Source: Pantoea sp. At-9b (GTDB lineage: Bacteria; Pseudomonadota; Gammaproteobacteria; Enterobacterales; Enterobacteriaceae). Taken from it: DNA of 64,000 bases. Of this stretch, positions 43,523 to 51,418 are shown piece by piece. The stretch is taken from contig NC_014838.1 of NCBI RefSeq assembly GCF_000175935.2, positions 310,001-374,000 of the forward strand. Reading direction: 5' to 3'. Positions within the stretch are counted from its first letter, which is position 1, and every line of letters starts with the position of its first letter. The translations under genes were made by a program, and so were the position numbers. Under the pieces are notes generated by a model, which ran no database searches, was not told the origin of the DNA, and was given only the letters and a program-made list of their open reading frames with translations.

Positions 43523-43679
43523 AACAAACCCCCAAAGCAAACGTTGTGTCTGTTATCAGGGGAGGTGCGGTGGCTGAACCTGCTCACGATGCATAGCACC
43601 GTCCCCTGACGAGGTACAGCCGAAGCTGTAGAGCAATGTTCTGCATGGCAACGCTGCCACACTCACCGCTTATACTCTG
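43523..43679 (-). promoter_or_regulatory. Structured leader of the NMT1-type operon (candidate purine riboswitch)
   Basis: The predicted 157-base leader holds, in order from its 5' end: a hairpin with a 7-bp stem (including G-U pairs) and loop AGCGTT (43643-43662); a UUCG-capped hairpin (43616-43629); and a long hairpin 43556-43609 whose base is a perfect 8-bp stem TCAGGGGA/TCCCCTGA, then GGTGC/GCACC, then a large internal bulge. A hairpin with a conserved internal bulge upstream of an NMT1-family gene fits the NMT1-motif RNA, a known xanthine/urate riboswitch. I cannot confirm its consensus from memory. CCCC of the stem could also pair with the GGGGG ribosome site. Confidence 0.45.
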
Positions 43680-43689
43680 TGTCGGTTTT

Positions 43690-43705
43690 TGCAAAGCCCA
43701 TGCCA
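43690..43705 (-). promoter_or_regulatory. Sigma54 promoter of the NMT1-type/amidohydrolase operon
   Basis: Reading the minus strand, TGGCATG-GGCT-TTGCA matches the -24/-12 consensus TGGCACG-N4-TTGCW at all but one base, with correct 12-base phasing. The start is predicted near 43679, 156 bases before the coding start. An NtrC-like site lies 106 bases upstream. Confidence 0.78.
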
Positions 43706-43810
43706 TTATCCTGTTTATTGTTTATCTGAATGAATTTACTGAATAAACGTTATTATGGGGCGGGAATGTTGACGTGAGTTTGCTTTTTTGTGATGCACTA
43801 GTTGCTTGAT

Positions 43811-43827
43811 TGCACTGTTATGGTGCA
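43811..43827. promoter_or_regulatory. NtrC-like site shared by two divergent sigma54 promoters
   Basis: TGCACTGTTATGGTGCA is very close to the NtrC consensus TGCACYATATTGGTGCA. It lies about 106 bases from the minus-strand -24 element and about 96 from the plus-strand -24 element, so one activator site could serve both promoters. Confidence 0.75.
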
Positions 43828-43835
43828 GTTTCGCT

Positions 43836-43908
43836 CGTAGCGGCGCGATTTATCGCGCGTTTTGTGGTCGCGACAATCAACAACCGCGCGATAAATCGCG
43901 CCGCTACG
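43836..43908. repeat. Perfect 24-bp inverted REP-like pair
   Basis: The 24-base arms at 43836-43859 and 43885-43908 are exact inverted copies, with a 25-base spacer. Each arm is itself a palindrome around GCGCGATTTATCGCGC. The pair lies between the NtrC-like site and the plus-strand sigma54 promoter. Confidence 0.8.
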
Positions 43909-43922
43909 GGGTGTGCGGGTTT

Positions 43923-43937
43923 TGGCATAGATATTGC
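43923..43937 (+). promoter_or_regulatory. Sigma54 promoter of the 2OG-dioxygenase gene
   Basis: TGGCATA-GATA-TTGC keeps the invariant GG and GC with 12-base phasing and matches the TGGCA and TTGC cores exactly. The start is predicted near 43949, leaving a leader of about 130 bases before the ATG at 44080. Confidence 0.72.
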
Positions 43938-43948
43938 CTGCTTTGAAA

Positions 43949-44079
43949 ATGAGTAGAAGCTGTCAGCCGCGGTCATTACCCGGTAGGTCATTGCTCGATC
44001 GCCCGATCAACGGGCGCGGGGATGGCCTGTGCGTTGCGGTGTCAGGTCATCCGTTATCGGTTTTTAACGAGGTGCACCA
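43949..44079 (+). promoter_or_regulatory. Structured leader of the 2OG-dioxygenase gene
   Basis: An outer stem TAGGTCAT (43984-43991) pairs with ATGGCCTG (44022-44029), using two G-U pairs. Inside, CGCCCG (44000-44005) pairs with CGGGCG (44011-44016). The internal loop has 8 bases on one side and 5 on the other. GGTCAT occurs three times (43971, 43986, 44045), which would allow alternative pairings with ATGGCC. It is a candidate ligand- or protein-responsive leader; no class is assigned. Confidence 0.4.
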
Positions 44080-45060
44080 ATGGAAAAGACCACAGCTTAC
44101 GCTATGCATGAACTCACCAAAGAATCGCGCATGGGCGCACGCGGCAGTGAAGCGGCGCGCGAAGTGCGTATCATCGATCTCACCGATTTTGAGCAACGCA
44201 AGCACGACATTGCTGACCAACTGTGGCAGGCCGCCACCGATATTGGGTTCTTTCAGGTTTCCGGTCATGGCATTCCGCTCGACGATATCAACGCCGCCTT
44301 TGCCAATGCGGAACGTTTCTTCGCGTTGCCGGAAAGTGAGAAGGCGCATTATCCGCTCAGCCGCAATGCGGGCTGGGAATACCGGGCGCAGATCCGTCCT
44401 TCCACCGGTAAACCCGATCATAAAGAGTCTTACCAGATCACGCTGCCACGTATGGCGGGGTTGTGGCCGAATGACAGCACCTTGCCCGATTTTCGCGCAG
44501 AGGTGATGCAATTCGAACGTCAATGCTGGACGGTGGGGATGCAGTTGCTCTCTTGTTTTGCGTTGAAGCTCGGTTTCCCGGAGGATTTCTTTACCCACGC
44601 GCATGAACCCTCGCATCAGACTTACCAAAGCACGCTGCGCATGTTGCATTATTTCGCTATTACTGGCGAGGTGGATGGCCCGTGGCGTGCGGGTGCGCAT
44701 ACCGATTTCGATTGCCTGACGCTGTTATTCCAGCGCGATGGGCAGGGCGGTTTGCAGGTGTGTCCCGGCAAAGAGATGGAAGACCAGGTCTGGACGCCCA
44801 TCACCCCGTTGGAAGGGGTGATCACCTGCAATATTGGCGACATGCTGATGCGCTGGAGCGATGATAAATTGCCGTCGAATTTCCATCGCGTCGCGAATCC
44901 ATTGCCGGGGATTTCGGTTCCGGCACGATATAGCCTGGCGTTTTTCTGTCAGGCAAATGAAGATGTGATCATTGAAGGTCCGGAGAAAAAATATCCACCG
45001 ATATCGGCGCAGGATTATCTGGCCCAGCGCATCAGTGCGAACTTTTCCGGTAAATATTGA
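44080..45060 (+). CDS. 2-oxoglutarate/Fe(II)-dependent dioxygenase (isopenicillin N synthase-like)
   Basis: A 326-residue enzyme with the N-terminal DIOX_N segment (VRIIDLTDF...ATDIGFFQVSGHGI) and the double-stranded beta-helix domain. Iron ligands are His and Asp in AHTDFDCLTLLF and the distal His in NFHRVANPL; the 2OG-binding Arg is in PARYSLAFF. Bacterial members oxidise diverse small molecules. Sharing an NtrC-like site with a purine-type operon suggests a nitrogen heterocycle such as xanthine as substrate; this is inference. GAGG precedes the ATG by about eight bases. Confidence 0.82.
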   Translation: MEKTTAYAMHELTKESRMGARGSEAAREVRIIDLTDFEQRKHDIADQLWQAATDIGFFQVSGHGIPLDDINAAFANAERFFALPESEKAHYPLSRNAGWEYRAQIRPSTGKPDHKESYQITLPRMAGLWPNDSTLPDFRAEVMQFERQCWTVGMQLLSCFALKLGFPEDFFTHAHEPSHQTYQSTLRMLHYFAITGEVDGPWRAGAHTDFDCLTLLFQRDGQGGLQVCPGKEMEDQVWTPITPLEGVITCNIGDMLMRWSDDKLPSNFHRVANPLPGISVPARYSLAFFCQANEDVIIEGPEKKYPPISAQDYLAQRISANFSGKY

Positions 45061-45092
45061 CAATAATTTGAGCTAAGTTTTATTTCTCCCCG

Positions 45093-45116
45093 GCAGGATG
45101 GTGATAATCATCCTGC
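45093..45116 (+). terminator. Stem-loop after the dioxygenase gene
   Basis: GCAGGATG (45093-45100) pairs perfectly with CATCCTGC (45109-45116) around an 8-base loop, 33 bases past the stop. No clear T-run follows, so termination is likely but not certain. The rest of the 45061-45298 interval shows no other feature. Confidence 0.5.
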
Positions 45117-45298
45117 TGCTGCTGACTATTTCACCAAAATAAGATTTAACTATTTACCGCAGGAAATATCCTGGTATTGTGGTGTAAGCTGTAGTAAGTC
45201 GAAGGTAAGGTCGTGTAAGTCCGGTGGGTTCTGATTTTCCGGTAATCGAGCCTGCGGTATAAACCTGAATCTTTATTGAGTGAGTGACATATTCAGCC

Positions 45299-45826
45299 AT
45301 GAACCCCTCAGCCATCACCCAAGCGCTGGCCGCTATAATTCTTCTCTCTGTCGCGGGGTGTTCATCCCATCGTACTGAGCAGGTTAATAATGATTCAACT
45401 GAGCAACAGCCCGATCTTATTCCGGTAATTGCTGCGTTGCACGATCAAATGCATTCCTGGCAGGGAACCCCTTACCAGTGGGGCGGTACGCAATTGTCTG
45501 GCGTAGATTGTTCCGGCTTCGTTTGGCGCACATTAAAAGATCGTTTCAATATTCCCATGGAACGCGTTACCACCCGAGAATTAATTCAAATGGGTGAACG
45601 GGTACAGCCGGGCCATATGCAGCCGGGCGATCTGGTATTTTTCCGCATAAAAAATGAGTTGCACGTGGGTTTTTACGACACCGATCAACAATTCCTGCAT
45701 GCTTCTGCCAGTCAGGGTGTGATGCGCTCCTCACTCAACAATCCGTACTGGAAATCGGTATTTATTCAGGCACGCAGATTGCACAAAGAATACAACGCCG
45801 AGATTACCCTGAATAAAACTACCTAG
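45299..45826 (+). CDS. NlpC/P60-family lipoprotein peptidase (MepS/Spr-like)
   Basis: A 175-residue protein with a lipoprotein signal ending LSVAGC and an NlpC/P60 domain: catalytic Cys in GVDCSGFVWRTL, His in ELHVGFYD, and third residue His in FLHASASQG. Members such as MepS cut peptide cross-links in peptidoglycan. The lipobox puts it on the outer-membrane inner face. ATG 45299 is chosen; GTG 45284 is in frame. It stands alone before a diguanylate cyclase. Confidence 0.85.
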   Translation: MNPSAITQALAAIILLSVAGCSSHRTEQVNNDSTEQQPDLIPVIAALHDQMHSWQGTPYQWGGTQLSGVDCSGFVWRTLKDRFNIPMERVTTRELIQMGERVQPGHMQPGDLVFFRIKNELHVGFYDTDQQFLHASASQGVMRSSLNNPYWKSVFIQARRLHKEYNAEITLNKTT

Positions 45827-45879
45827 TTCCGGCTGAAGCGATAAACTGTTTATCAATGCGTCAACATTAAGGATGCTTG

Positions 45880-46989
45880 GTGAACCGTTCTCAACCGCAA
45901 CGTCGGCGTGTTTCGCCGGAGCGTACTCTGTTCTGGTCCGATCGCGATGCCATGATCCGGCAGGCATTATCACAAAGCCTGCCGTGGTTCGCCTTCGTTA
46001 ATATCAGCTTTGCGCTGCTGATTATTCTGCGTGACCAATTGTTTGATCAATTTGATGCGAGTTTGTCGTCGCATCAAACGTTGCTCCCGGTTATCGAGAG
46101 CGGTATTTATCTGATCATTGCCGCGTCATTGCTGTTGCTGGTGCTCCCGGCACTGCGCCTGACGCTGTTAATCGTGATCAGCCTGATTTGGTCACTGTGC
46201 TGCTACTGTTGCGCAGTCTACTGGCAACTGCCGTTTACTTATCCGCTTGGGGTTATTTTGTTGCTGACAGCTATGGCGGCGCTCTATTTCTACCCGAAAG
46301 GCTTGTTGGGTTACCTGTTGCCACTGTGGCTGACGTTACCGATTGTCAGCGTTCAGCTCAATCAGGGTATCAACCCGCGCTTCGCCATTATCTGGCTGAT
46401 TTTTACGCTCATCCTGCTGTATGGCCGCTACATGTTGCTGCGCTGGTTCAATGAAGCCTGGCAACGTTACGAGCAGAACCAATTGCTGATCTCACGGCTG
46501 GATATACTTGCGCACCAGGATGGCTTGACCGGCACCGCCAATCGTCGTGCACTGGAACAGCACCTTGCCCAAGCGATCACGCAGCAGCGCCCTTTTAGCC
46601 TGATTATGCTCGATGTTGACTACTTCAAACGCTACAACGACCACTATGGGCATCAGGCGGGTGATGAGTGCCTGGTTGCGGTGGCGGCAGTGCTGAAGGA
46701 GGCGGTGCGTACCCCGGAAGATGTGGTGGGACGTTACGGTGGCGAAGAGTTTGTGGTGATGTTACTGGATGCCACCGCAGCACAGGCAGAAGCGGTGGCT
46801 GAACGAATTCAGCAACAATTGCAGCAGCGCGGCTTGGCACACGCGAAGTCTGAGGTGGCAGCACAGGTCACCGTCAGTCAGGGCATCGCCAGTGCCGCCC
46901 CCGGACGCACGGCGGATCAACTGATTGCGCAAGCCGATCAGGCGTTATATCGCGCCAAGCAGCAGGGCAGAAACCGCTGGGTCAGCTGA
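45880..46989 (+). CDS. Membrane-bound diguanylate cyclase (GGDEF)
   Basis: A 369-residue protein with five to six N-terminal hydrophobic helices (residues about 35-195) and a C-terminal GGDEF domain. The active-site loop reads RYGGEEF, expected to be active; DGLTGTANRRAL and MLDVDYFKRYNDHYGHQAGDECL are typical. The RxxD inhibitory site is not canonical here (R-TPE-D has one extra residue). It makes cyclic di-GMP from two GTP. GTG 45880 has better spacing to AAGGA than TTG 45877. It converges with the MscS gene, overlapping eight bases. Confidence 0.85.
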   Translation: MNRSQPQRRRVSPERTLFWSDRDAMIRQALSQSLPWFAFVNISFALLIILRDQLFDQFDASLSSHQTLLPVIESGIYLIIAASLLLLVLPALRLTLLIVISLIWSLCCYCCAVYWQLPFTYPLGVILLLTAMAALYFYPKGLLGYLLPLWLTLPIVSVQLNQGINPRFAIIWLIFTLILLYGRYMLLRWFNEAWQRYEQNQLLISRLDILAHQDGLTGTANRRALEQHLAQAITQQRPFSLIMLDVDYFKRYNDHYGHQAGDECLVAVAAVLKEAVRTPEDVVGRYGGEEFVVMLLDATAAQAEAVAERIQQQLQQRGLAHAKSEVAAQVTVSQGIASAAPGRTADQLIAQADQALYRAKQQGRNRWVS

Positions 46990-48595
46990 CATCCTGATCG
47001 GGCTTGCGCGCTGGCGGGGGGAACCAGTTCTCGGGTTTAACCCCGACCGTACCTTCCGGCTGTGCGATGAAGTTCGGTGACATAATCTGGACACCAAACT
47101 CGTTGAACACATCCTGGATATGACTGTGTAACTCCGTTCTGGCGGCAGCCAGCGAAGCACCCGGTGGCAGTCGGACCTGAAGTTCATAAGCAATGTACCA
47201 ATCCATCAGCGCCAATTGCCGCACCAGCGGTGGTTCCTGATGATCGATGATGCGCGTTCTGCTGGCCGCCAGTTCCAGCATGCTATGAACCTGACGCCAT
47301 GGCGTGTCATAGCCGATGGTGACGCTGGTGGTCAGGTTAACGCCAGCCCCTTTGATCACGGCGCTGAGATTGGTGATTTTGCCGCTCACCACTACGGCAT
47401 TGGGAACGGTGACTTCGTAGTTTTCCCGCGTCACCAGTTTGGTCGACAGCATACCGACTTCGGTGACCACCCCTTCGTTGTCATTGATGCGGATGACATC
47501 CCCTTTGCGTAACGCGCGTGAATAGGTTAGCACCAGACCACTCATGGCGTGGTTCATGATACCTGCCGACCCCAGCGTCAGCATCAAACCAAAGAAGACG
47601 CTAATGCCTTTGAAAGCCAGTGAATTGGCCCCCGGCAGAAAGGGATAAGCCGCCGACAGGGCAAACAACCAGATGGCCACGCTGATTAATCGCCGGGTGA
47701 CGCCAACCGTTGCCGGATGCAAGCCGGGAATATGCAGATTGCCGTGTTCAACGCGTCGCAGCACCAGGCGAATGATGCGGGTGACAAAAGCGGTAATCAG
47801 GAAAATCACCGTGACAATAAACAAGCCTGGCAATGCCGCCAGCATGGCAAGGCCGACGCCCTGCAACAGGCCCAGCGCGTAGTTGCCCAGATCCATGCCC
47901 CAGACACGCGTATAGGGAAACATGCGCAGTACCCAACTCAGCCACACATAACCGGCACCGAGGCAGATGATCACCAGCAAGGTTTGATACGTGCGGATGC
48001 GCAGCGGTCCGATAAAGCTGTGTACCGACGCAGGCAGTAACGGTTTGCGATTGGCCGGGCGGGCGATGTCACTGCGCATCAGCCATCGAGCAAGACGCCA
48101 ACACAGGACGATAAGCAGGGTCAACGCCGCCGCACCCGCCAGACTTTTTGCCACCGAAGTCAGGATGTAGCGGGGGGAGTATTGTTCCTTTAGCGACAGG
48201 CGTAAGTTTTCCAGACGCTGGCGAACTTCCTCTGCGGCCTGCGTCAACGTAAGGTCATCGCCTTCGTCGAGATCGGCCTGCACCAGCACCATAAAGGGCT
48301 TCTGATTGATCGAAAAGACCACCGCCTGCTGGTGATAACGGGTCAGTAATTGGGTGGTGACTGGCTGTTGCAAATCGGTGATGGTCAGGGCACGCAACTG
48401 TTTGACGATGCGCTGTACCCGTTCTTCCGGGGTGGTCAGGCCAAAACGTGCCTGTAACATGACGACGGGTTGGTTCAGTAAGGTCAGGGTGCGCGCCTGC
48501 TCCTGGGGCGTGGGTGACTGTCGGGGTTCCGCACTAAACAAACTGAGTGGAATCAGTAAAAGCAGCCCGCTAAGAAGATAAATGCCGCTTTTCAT
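46982..48595 (-). CDS. MscS-family mechanosensitive channel protein
   Basis: A 537-residue inner-membrane protein with a signal peptide (MKSGIYLLSGLLLLIPLSLFSA), a periplasmic N-terminal domain, several membrane helices and the MscS core. The pore helix region is FFGLMLTLGSAGIMNHAMSGLVLTYSRALRKGDVIRINDNEGVVTEVGMLSTKLVTRENYEVTVPNAVVV. It is larger than the 286-residue E. coli MscS, closer to YbdG/YnaI-type relatives. Such channels release solutes on osmotic downshift. It is probably read alone or with the FadL gene upstream (13-base gap). Confidence 0.83.
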   Translation of the reverse strand: MKSGIYLLSGLLLLIPLSLFSAEPRQSPTPQEQARTLTLLNQPVVMLQARFGLTTPEERVQRIVKQLRALTITDLQQPVTTQLLTRYHQQAVVFSINQKPFMVLVQADLDEGDDLTLTQAAEEVRQRLENLRLSLKEQYSPRYILTSVAKSLAGAAALTLLIVLCWRLARWLMRSDIARPANRKPLLPASVHSFIGPLRIRTYQTLLVIICLGAGYVWLSWVLRMFPYTRVWGMDLGNYALGLLQGVGLAMLAALPGLFIVTVIFLITAFVTRIIRLVLRRVEHGNLHIPGLHPATVGVTRRLISVAIWLFALSAAYPFLPGANSLAFKGISVFFGLMLTLGSAGIMNHAMSGLVLTYSRALRKGDVIRINDNEGVVTEVGMLSTKLVTRENYEVTVPNAVVVSGKITNLSAVIKGAGVNLTTSVTIGYDTPWRQVHSMLELAASRTRIIDHQEPPLVRQLALMDWYIAYELQVRLPPGASLAAARTELHSHIQDVFNEFGVQIMSPNFIAQPEGTVGVKPENWFPPPARKPDQDVS

Positions 48596-48608
48596 CGCCT
48601 GCTCTCCA

Positions 48609-49799
48609 TCAGAACTGATAGCTGTAATTCATGCTGAAAAAGTAAATGTTGGGGTCGTGATAATCCCCTTTCACCAGCGGCGTAGCGACGGACGATGACG
48701 CCATATTGAGGTATTCAAAGGCAGCACCGATATTGCTGGAGGCGGTGAGTTGATACTGCGCGCCAATCCCGTAGCGCCACGCCGCCCCGGAAGGCATGGT
48801 CAGCGAGGTATCATCCTGATTTTTGTAAAAGCTGCTGTCGTAAGCAATACCGGCATTGAAACGCCACTGCTCATCAGGGCGAAATTGCACACCAAAAGCG
48901 GTATGCCAGGTATCCTGCAATTTATTGTCGCGGCTCAACGCCTGGCCGGTGACTGCGATCTGATTTGCACCATAAGCGCTCCAGTCCTGCCAGCCAAGAT
49001 CGCCCAATAACGACCATTGTTGATTCAGGTCGTGTACCACGCTGAACATCAACTGCGCCGGGGTATTCACCTGCGCATCAATGGGCAACGTATAGGAAAC
49101 ATTGTCCAACTGCGGGAATTGGGCCTCGCCGTTGATAGTAAAGTGGTATTCGGTCTTGCTGGTATAGGCCAGGCCAATACGCGTGGCATCCGTCACTTGC
49201 ATCAACAGCCCGGTGCGAAAATTCAGTGCCCAGTCATGATCGGTCGCTTTCTCATCCTGCCCATCCAAGTTGCGCGTCAGTGACAGAAAACCGTAATTGA
49301 TCCCCAGCCCCAATCCCCAGGAGAGCCGATCATTGATTTTCCAGGCAATTGCCGGGCTGAGCGTCATTCCCACCAGGGTGCTTTTTTTGATCAGTCGGTC
49401 ACCGGCCCAATCACCAAAATCCAGCCCGAGGCCATAGTTACCGTACAATCCGATGCCTGCCGACCAGCGGTCATTCAGCCGCTGGTGGTAAAAAAGACTG
49501 GCACCGGGAAACCAGCCAATGGTATTGCCGGGGCTGTTACCGCGCAGGGTAGCATCATTGTCGAGTGAGTAGGGGGTGTCGCCATACAGCGCCTGTAAGC
49601 CACCGGTAATCATCCGATCCGGTAGCCGCGTCATACCGGCCGGGTTGGTCATCAATGTTGCGGCATCCTGCGCGCGGGCAGCTTGTCCGGCTCCGGCCAG
49701 TCCGATATCTTCTGTGGCGATTTCGTAAAGATAGAGGCCACTGGCCTGGCTGGCCCCGGAAAGTAACAGACAGCACAAGGATAAATTAATACGCCACAT
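48609..49799 (-). CDS. FadL/OmpP1/TodX-family outer-membrane transporter
   Basis: A 396-residue outer-membrane beta-barrel with a signal peptide and the FadL-type N-terminal hatch region (SGLYLYEIATEDIGLAGAGQAARAQDAATLMTNPAGMTRL). The last residues (FFSMNYSYQF) end in Phe as outer-membrane proteins do. FadL relatives pass fatty acids and other hydrophobic molecules. Downstream of sulfatase genes, it may take up alkyl sulfates or the alcohols released from them; this is inference. Confidence 0.83.
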   Translation of the reverse strand: MWRINLSLCCLLLSGASQASGLYLYEIATEDIGLAGAGQAARAQDAATLMTNPAGMTRLPDRMITGGLQALYGDTPYSLDNDATLRGNSPGNTIGWFPGASLFYHQRLNDRWSAGIGLYGNYGLGLDFGDWAGDRLIKKSTLVGMTLSPAIAWKINDRLSWGLGLGINYGFLSLTRNLDGQDEKATDHDWALNFRTGLLMQVTDATRIGLAYTSKTEYHFTINGEAQFPQLDNVSYTLPIDAQVNTPAQLMFSVVHDLNQQWSLLGDLGWQDWSAYGANQIAVTGQALSRDNKLQDTWHTAFGVQFRPDEQWRFNAGIAYDSSFYKNQDDTSLTMPSGAAWRYGIGAQYQLTASSNIGAAFEYLNMASSSVATPLVKGDYHDPNIYFFSMNYSYQF

Positions 49800-49813
49800 G
49801 ATGGCCTCCCCGG

Positions 49814-50122
49814 TTAATGACTCATAAACGCGGATTTATCGGGGCAGCGAACGCGCGCAATCTGCTGCTGGTAGCTGTCATGGTGCTGTGCTTTTAACGC
49901 ACTGGCGGCATCAATAACGGCATCATGATTGTCTTTGCTGTTAAGAAAGACTTGGCGGATATGTTCATCCGTGACGCCCGCTGGAATGTGGCAATGCAGT
50001 TTTAGATCGCCAATGATCTGTTGTTCTCTCAGGGCATAAGCAAGATTGTCATAAGCTGATTTCGCCATACCCGGAAACGGGCAAAGGTTGATGATTAAAA
50101 CCAACAAGGTTAAGTAACGCAT
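49814..50122 (-). CDS. Small secreted protein of the sulfatase cluster, unknown function
   Basis: A 102-residue protein with a signal peptide (MRYLTLLVLIINLCPFPGMA-KS). The mature part has cysteines in LHCHIPAG and VRCPDKS that could form a disulfide, and is otherwise polar and His-rich. GAGGA precedes the ATG. I do not recognise the family. It lies 13 bases after the anSME gene and 14 before the FadL gene, so it is part of the sulfatase operon. Confidence 0.6.
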   Translation of the reverse strand: MRYLTLLVLIINLCPFPGMAKSAYDNLAYALREQQIIGDLKLHCHIPAGVTDEHIRQVFLNSKDNHDAVIDAASALKAQHHDSYQQQIARVRCPDKSAFMSH

Positions 50123-50135
50123 GATATTTCCTCCT

Positions 50136-51410
50136 TCACGCTTTTAACTCGCGGAGTATTTTGGCGATGTGCTGTAGTGCTGGCGTGGCCGAATGAAAAA
50201 AGGCTTTGATACCAGGGCATAAATAATTCAGCCCCAGCTCACCATCTGGGGCACGAACGATACGGTTTTTCGGGCATTCGCCCCAACATAACGTCAGATA
50301 AGGACAGGTTTTGCAGTAGACGGGCAGGGTGTCACGCTTCCCCATGCCGAATTGCTTCTGCCGTTCGGAGAAGACCATGTGTGCCAGTTGATGTGTCGTG
50401 ACATTGCCCAGACGGTATTCGGGATAGACGTAATGATCACAGGAAAATACATCCCCGTTCTTTTCAATTGCCAGCCCCTTGCCACAGAACTCAGCGGTAA
50501 TGCAGAGCTGGGAAGGCAATCCCATGGTTTGCACCACGGCGGTTTCAAACAGATTGACCTGTACCCGACCGAGATCTTTGCTCACCCACTCCTGAAAGGT
50601 GGCAATTAAAAACCTGCCCCAATCATCAGGATCAACTGACCAGTCGGTGACGATGGAGTCGAGGTCTCCCGGGCGCGCGCGGCGCGAACCTGTTATCGGA
50701 ATGGTGTCATCCTGCCAGAATTGGGGAGCAGTCTGTTTAAAATCAACGGGTTCCACACAGGGATTGAACTGGATATAGGTTGCACCTAACTCCAGGGTCA
50801 GAAAGCGATAGACTTCCAGCGGAAATTTAGCGTTAGTGCGGTTTACCACCACCAGGGCATTAAACGGCACCTTGTGGCGTTTTAAGGCATCAATACCTTT
50901 CATCACCCGATCGAAAGTGGGTTTTCCGCTACGCGTCAGCCGATAGCGATCGTGTAACTCACGCGGTCCATCAATCGAGACGCCGACAAGAAAGTGGTGT
51001 TTTTTCAGAAAACTCGCCCACTGGTCATTAATCAGTACCGCGTTGGTTTGCAGATCGTTTTCAATTCGCTGACCGCGTGGTTGATATTTTTTCTGTAAAG
51101 CCACCACCTTCTCAAAAAACGCCAACCCCATCAGGGTGGGTTCGCCCCCTTGCCAGGAGAAAATAATCTCCTCTCCGTCCTGACTGGCAATGTACTGACG
51201 GATGAAGTTTTCCAGCATGTCATCGCTCATGCCGGTATCACGATGTTGGTGCAATAACGCTTCTTTATGCAGATAAAAGCAGTAGCTGCAATCAAGGTTG
51301 CAGGTAGAGCCGGTGGGCTTCGCCATGACGTGATAGCGACGTTTGTAGTTCACCCCCAACTTTTCAAATGTCAGCAGTGGGGTGAGCGGTATAGTGGTAC
51401 TGTGCTTCAT
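50136..51410 (-). CDS. Anaerobic sulfatase-maturating radical SAM enzyme (anSME)
   Basis: A 424-residue radical SAM enzyme. The SAM cluster motif is CNLDCSYC; SWQGGEPTLMG is the glycine-rich SAM site; SPASM-domain cysteines follow (FCGKGLAIEKNGDVFSCDHYVYPEY and YCKTCPYLTLCWGECPKNR). anSME oxidises the active-site Ser or Cys of sulfatases to formylglycine without oxygen. The Ser-type arylsulfatase two genes upstream is the obvious client. ATG 51410 follows GAGG; an in-frame GTG at 51422 overlaps the HAD stop. Confidence 0.88.
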   Translation of the reverse strand: MKHSTTIPLTPLLTFEKLGVNYKRRYHVMAKPTGSTCNLDCSYCFYLHKEALLHQHRDTGMSDDMLENFIRQYIASQDGEEIIFSWQGGEPTLMGLAFFEKVVALQKKYQPRGQRIENDLQTNAVLINDQWASFLKKHHFLVGVSIDGPRELHDRYRLTRSGKPTFDRVMKGIDALKRHKVPFNALVVVNRTNAKFPLEVYRFLTLELGATYIQFNPCVEPVDFKQTAPQFWQDDTIPITGSRRARPGDLDSIVTDWSVDPDDWGRFLIATFQEWVSKDLGRVQVNLFETAVVQTMGLPSQLCITAEFCGKGLAIEKNGDVFSCDHYVYPEYRLGNVTTHQLAHMVFSERQKQFGMGKRDTLPVYCKTCPYLTLCWGECPKNRIVRAPDGELGLNYLCPGIKAFFHSATPALQHIAKILRELKA

Positions 51411-51418
51411 GGCAGGCC

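Noticed and set aside
43523..43679. TPP riboswitch, suggested by the THI5 part of the family name
   Set aside because: The conserved TPP aptamer sequences are not present; the neighbours point to purine, not thiamine, metabolism.
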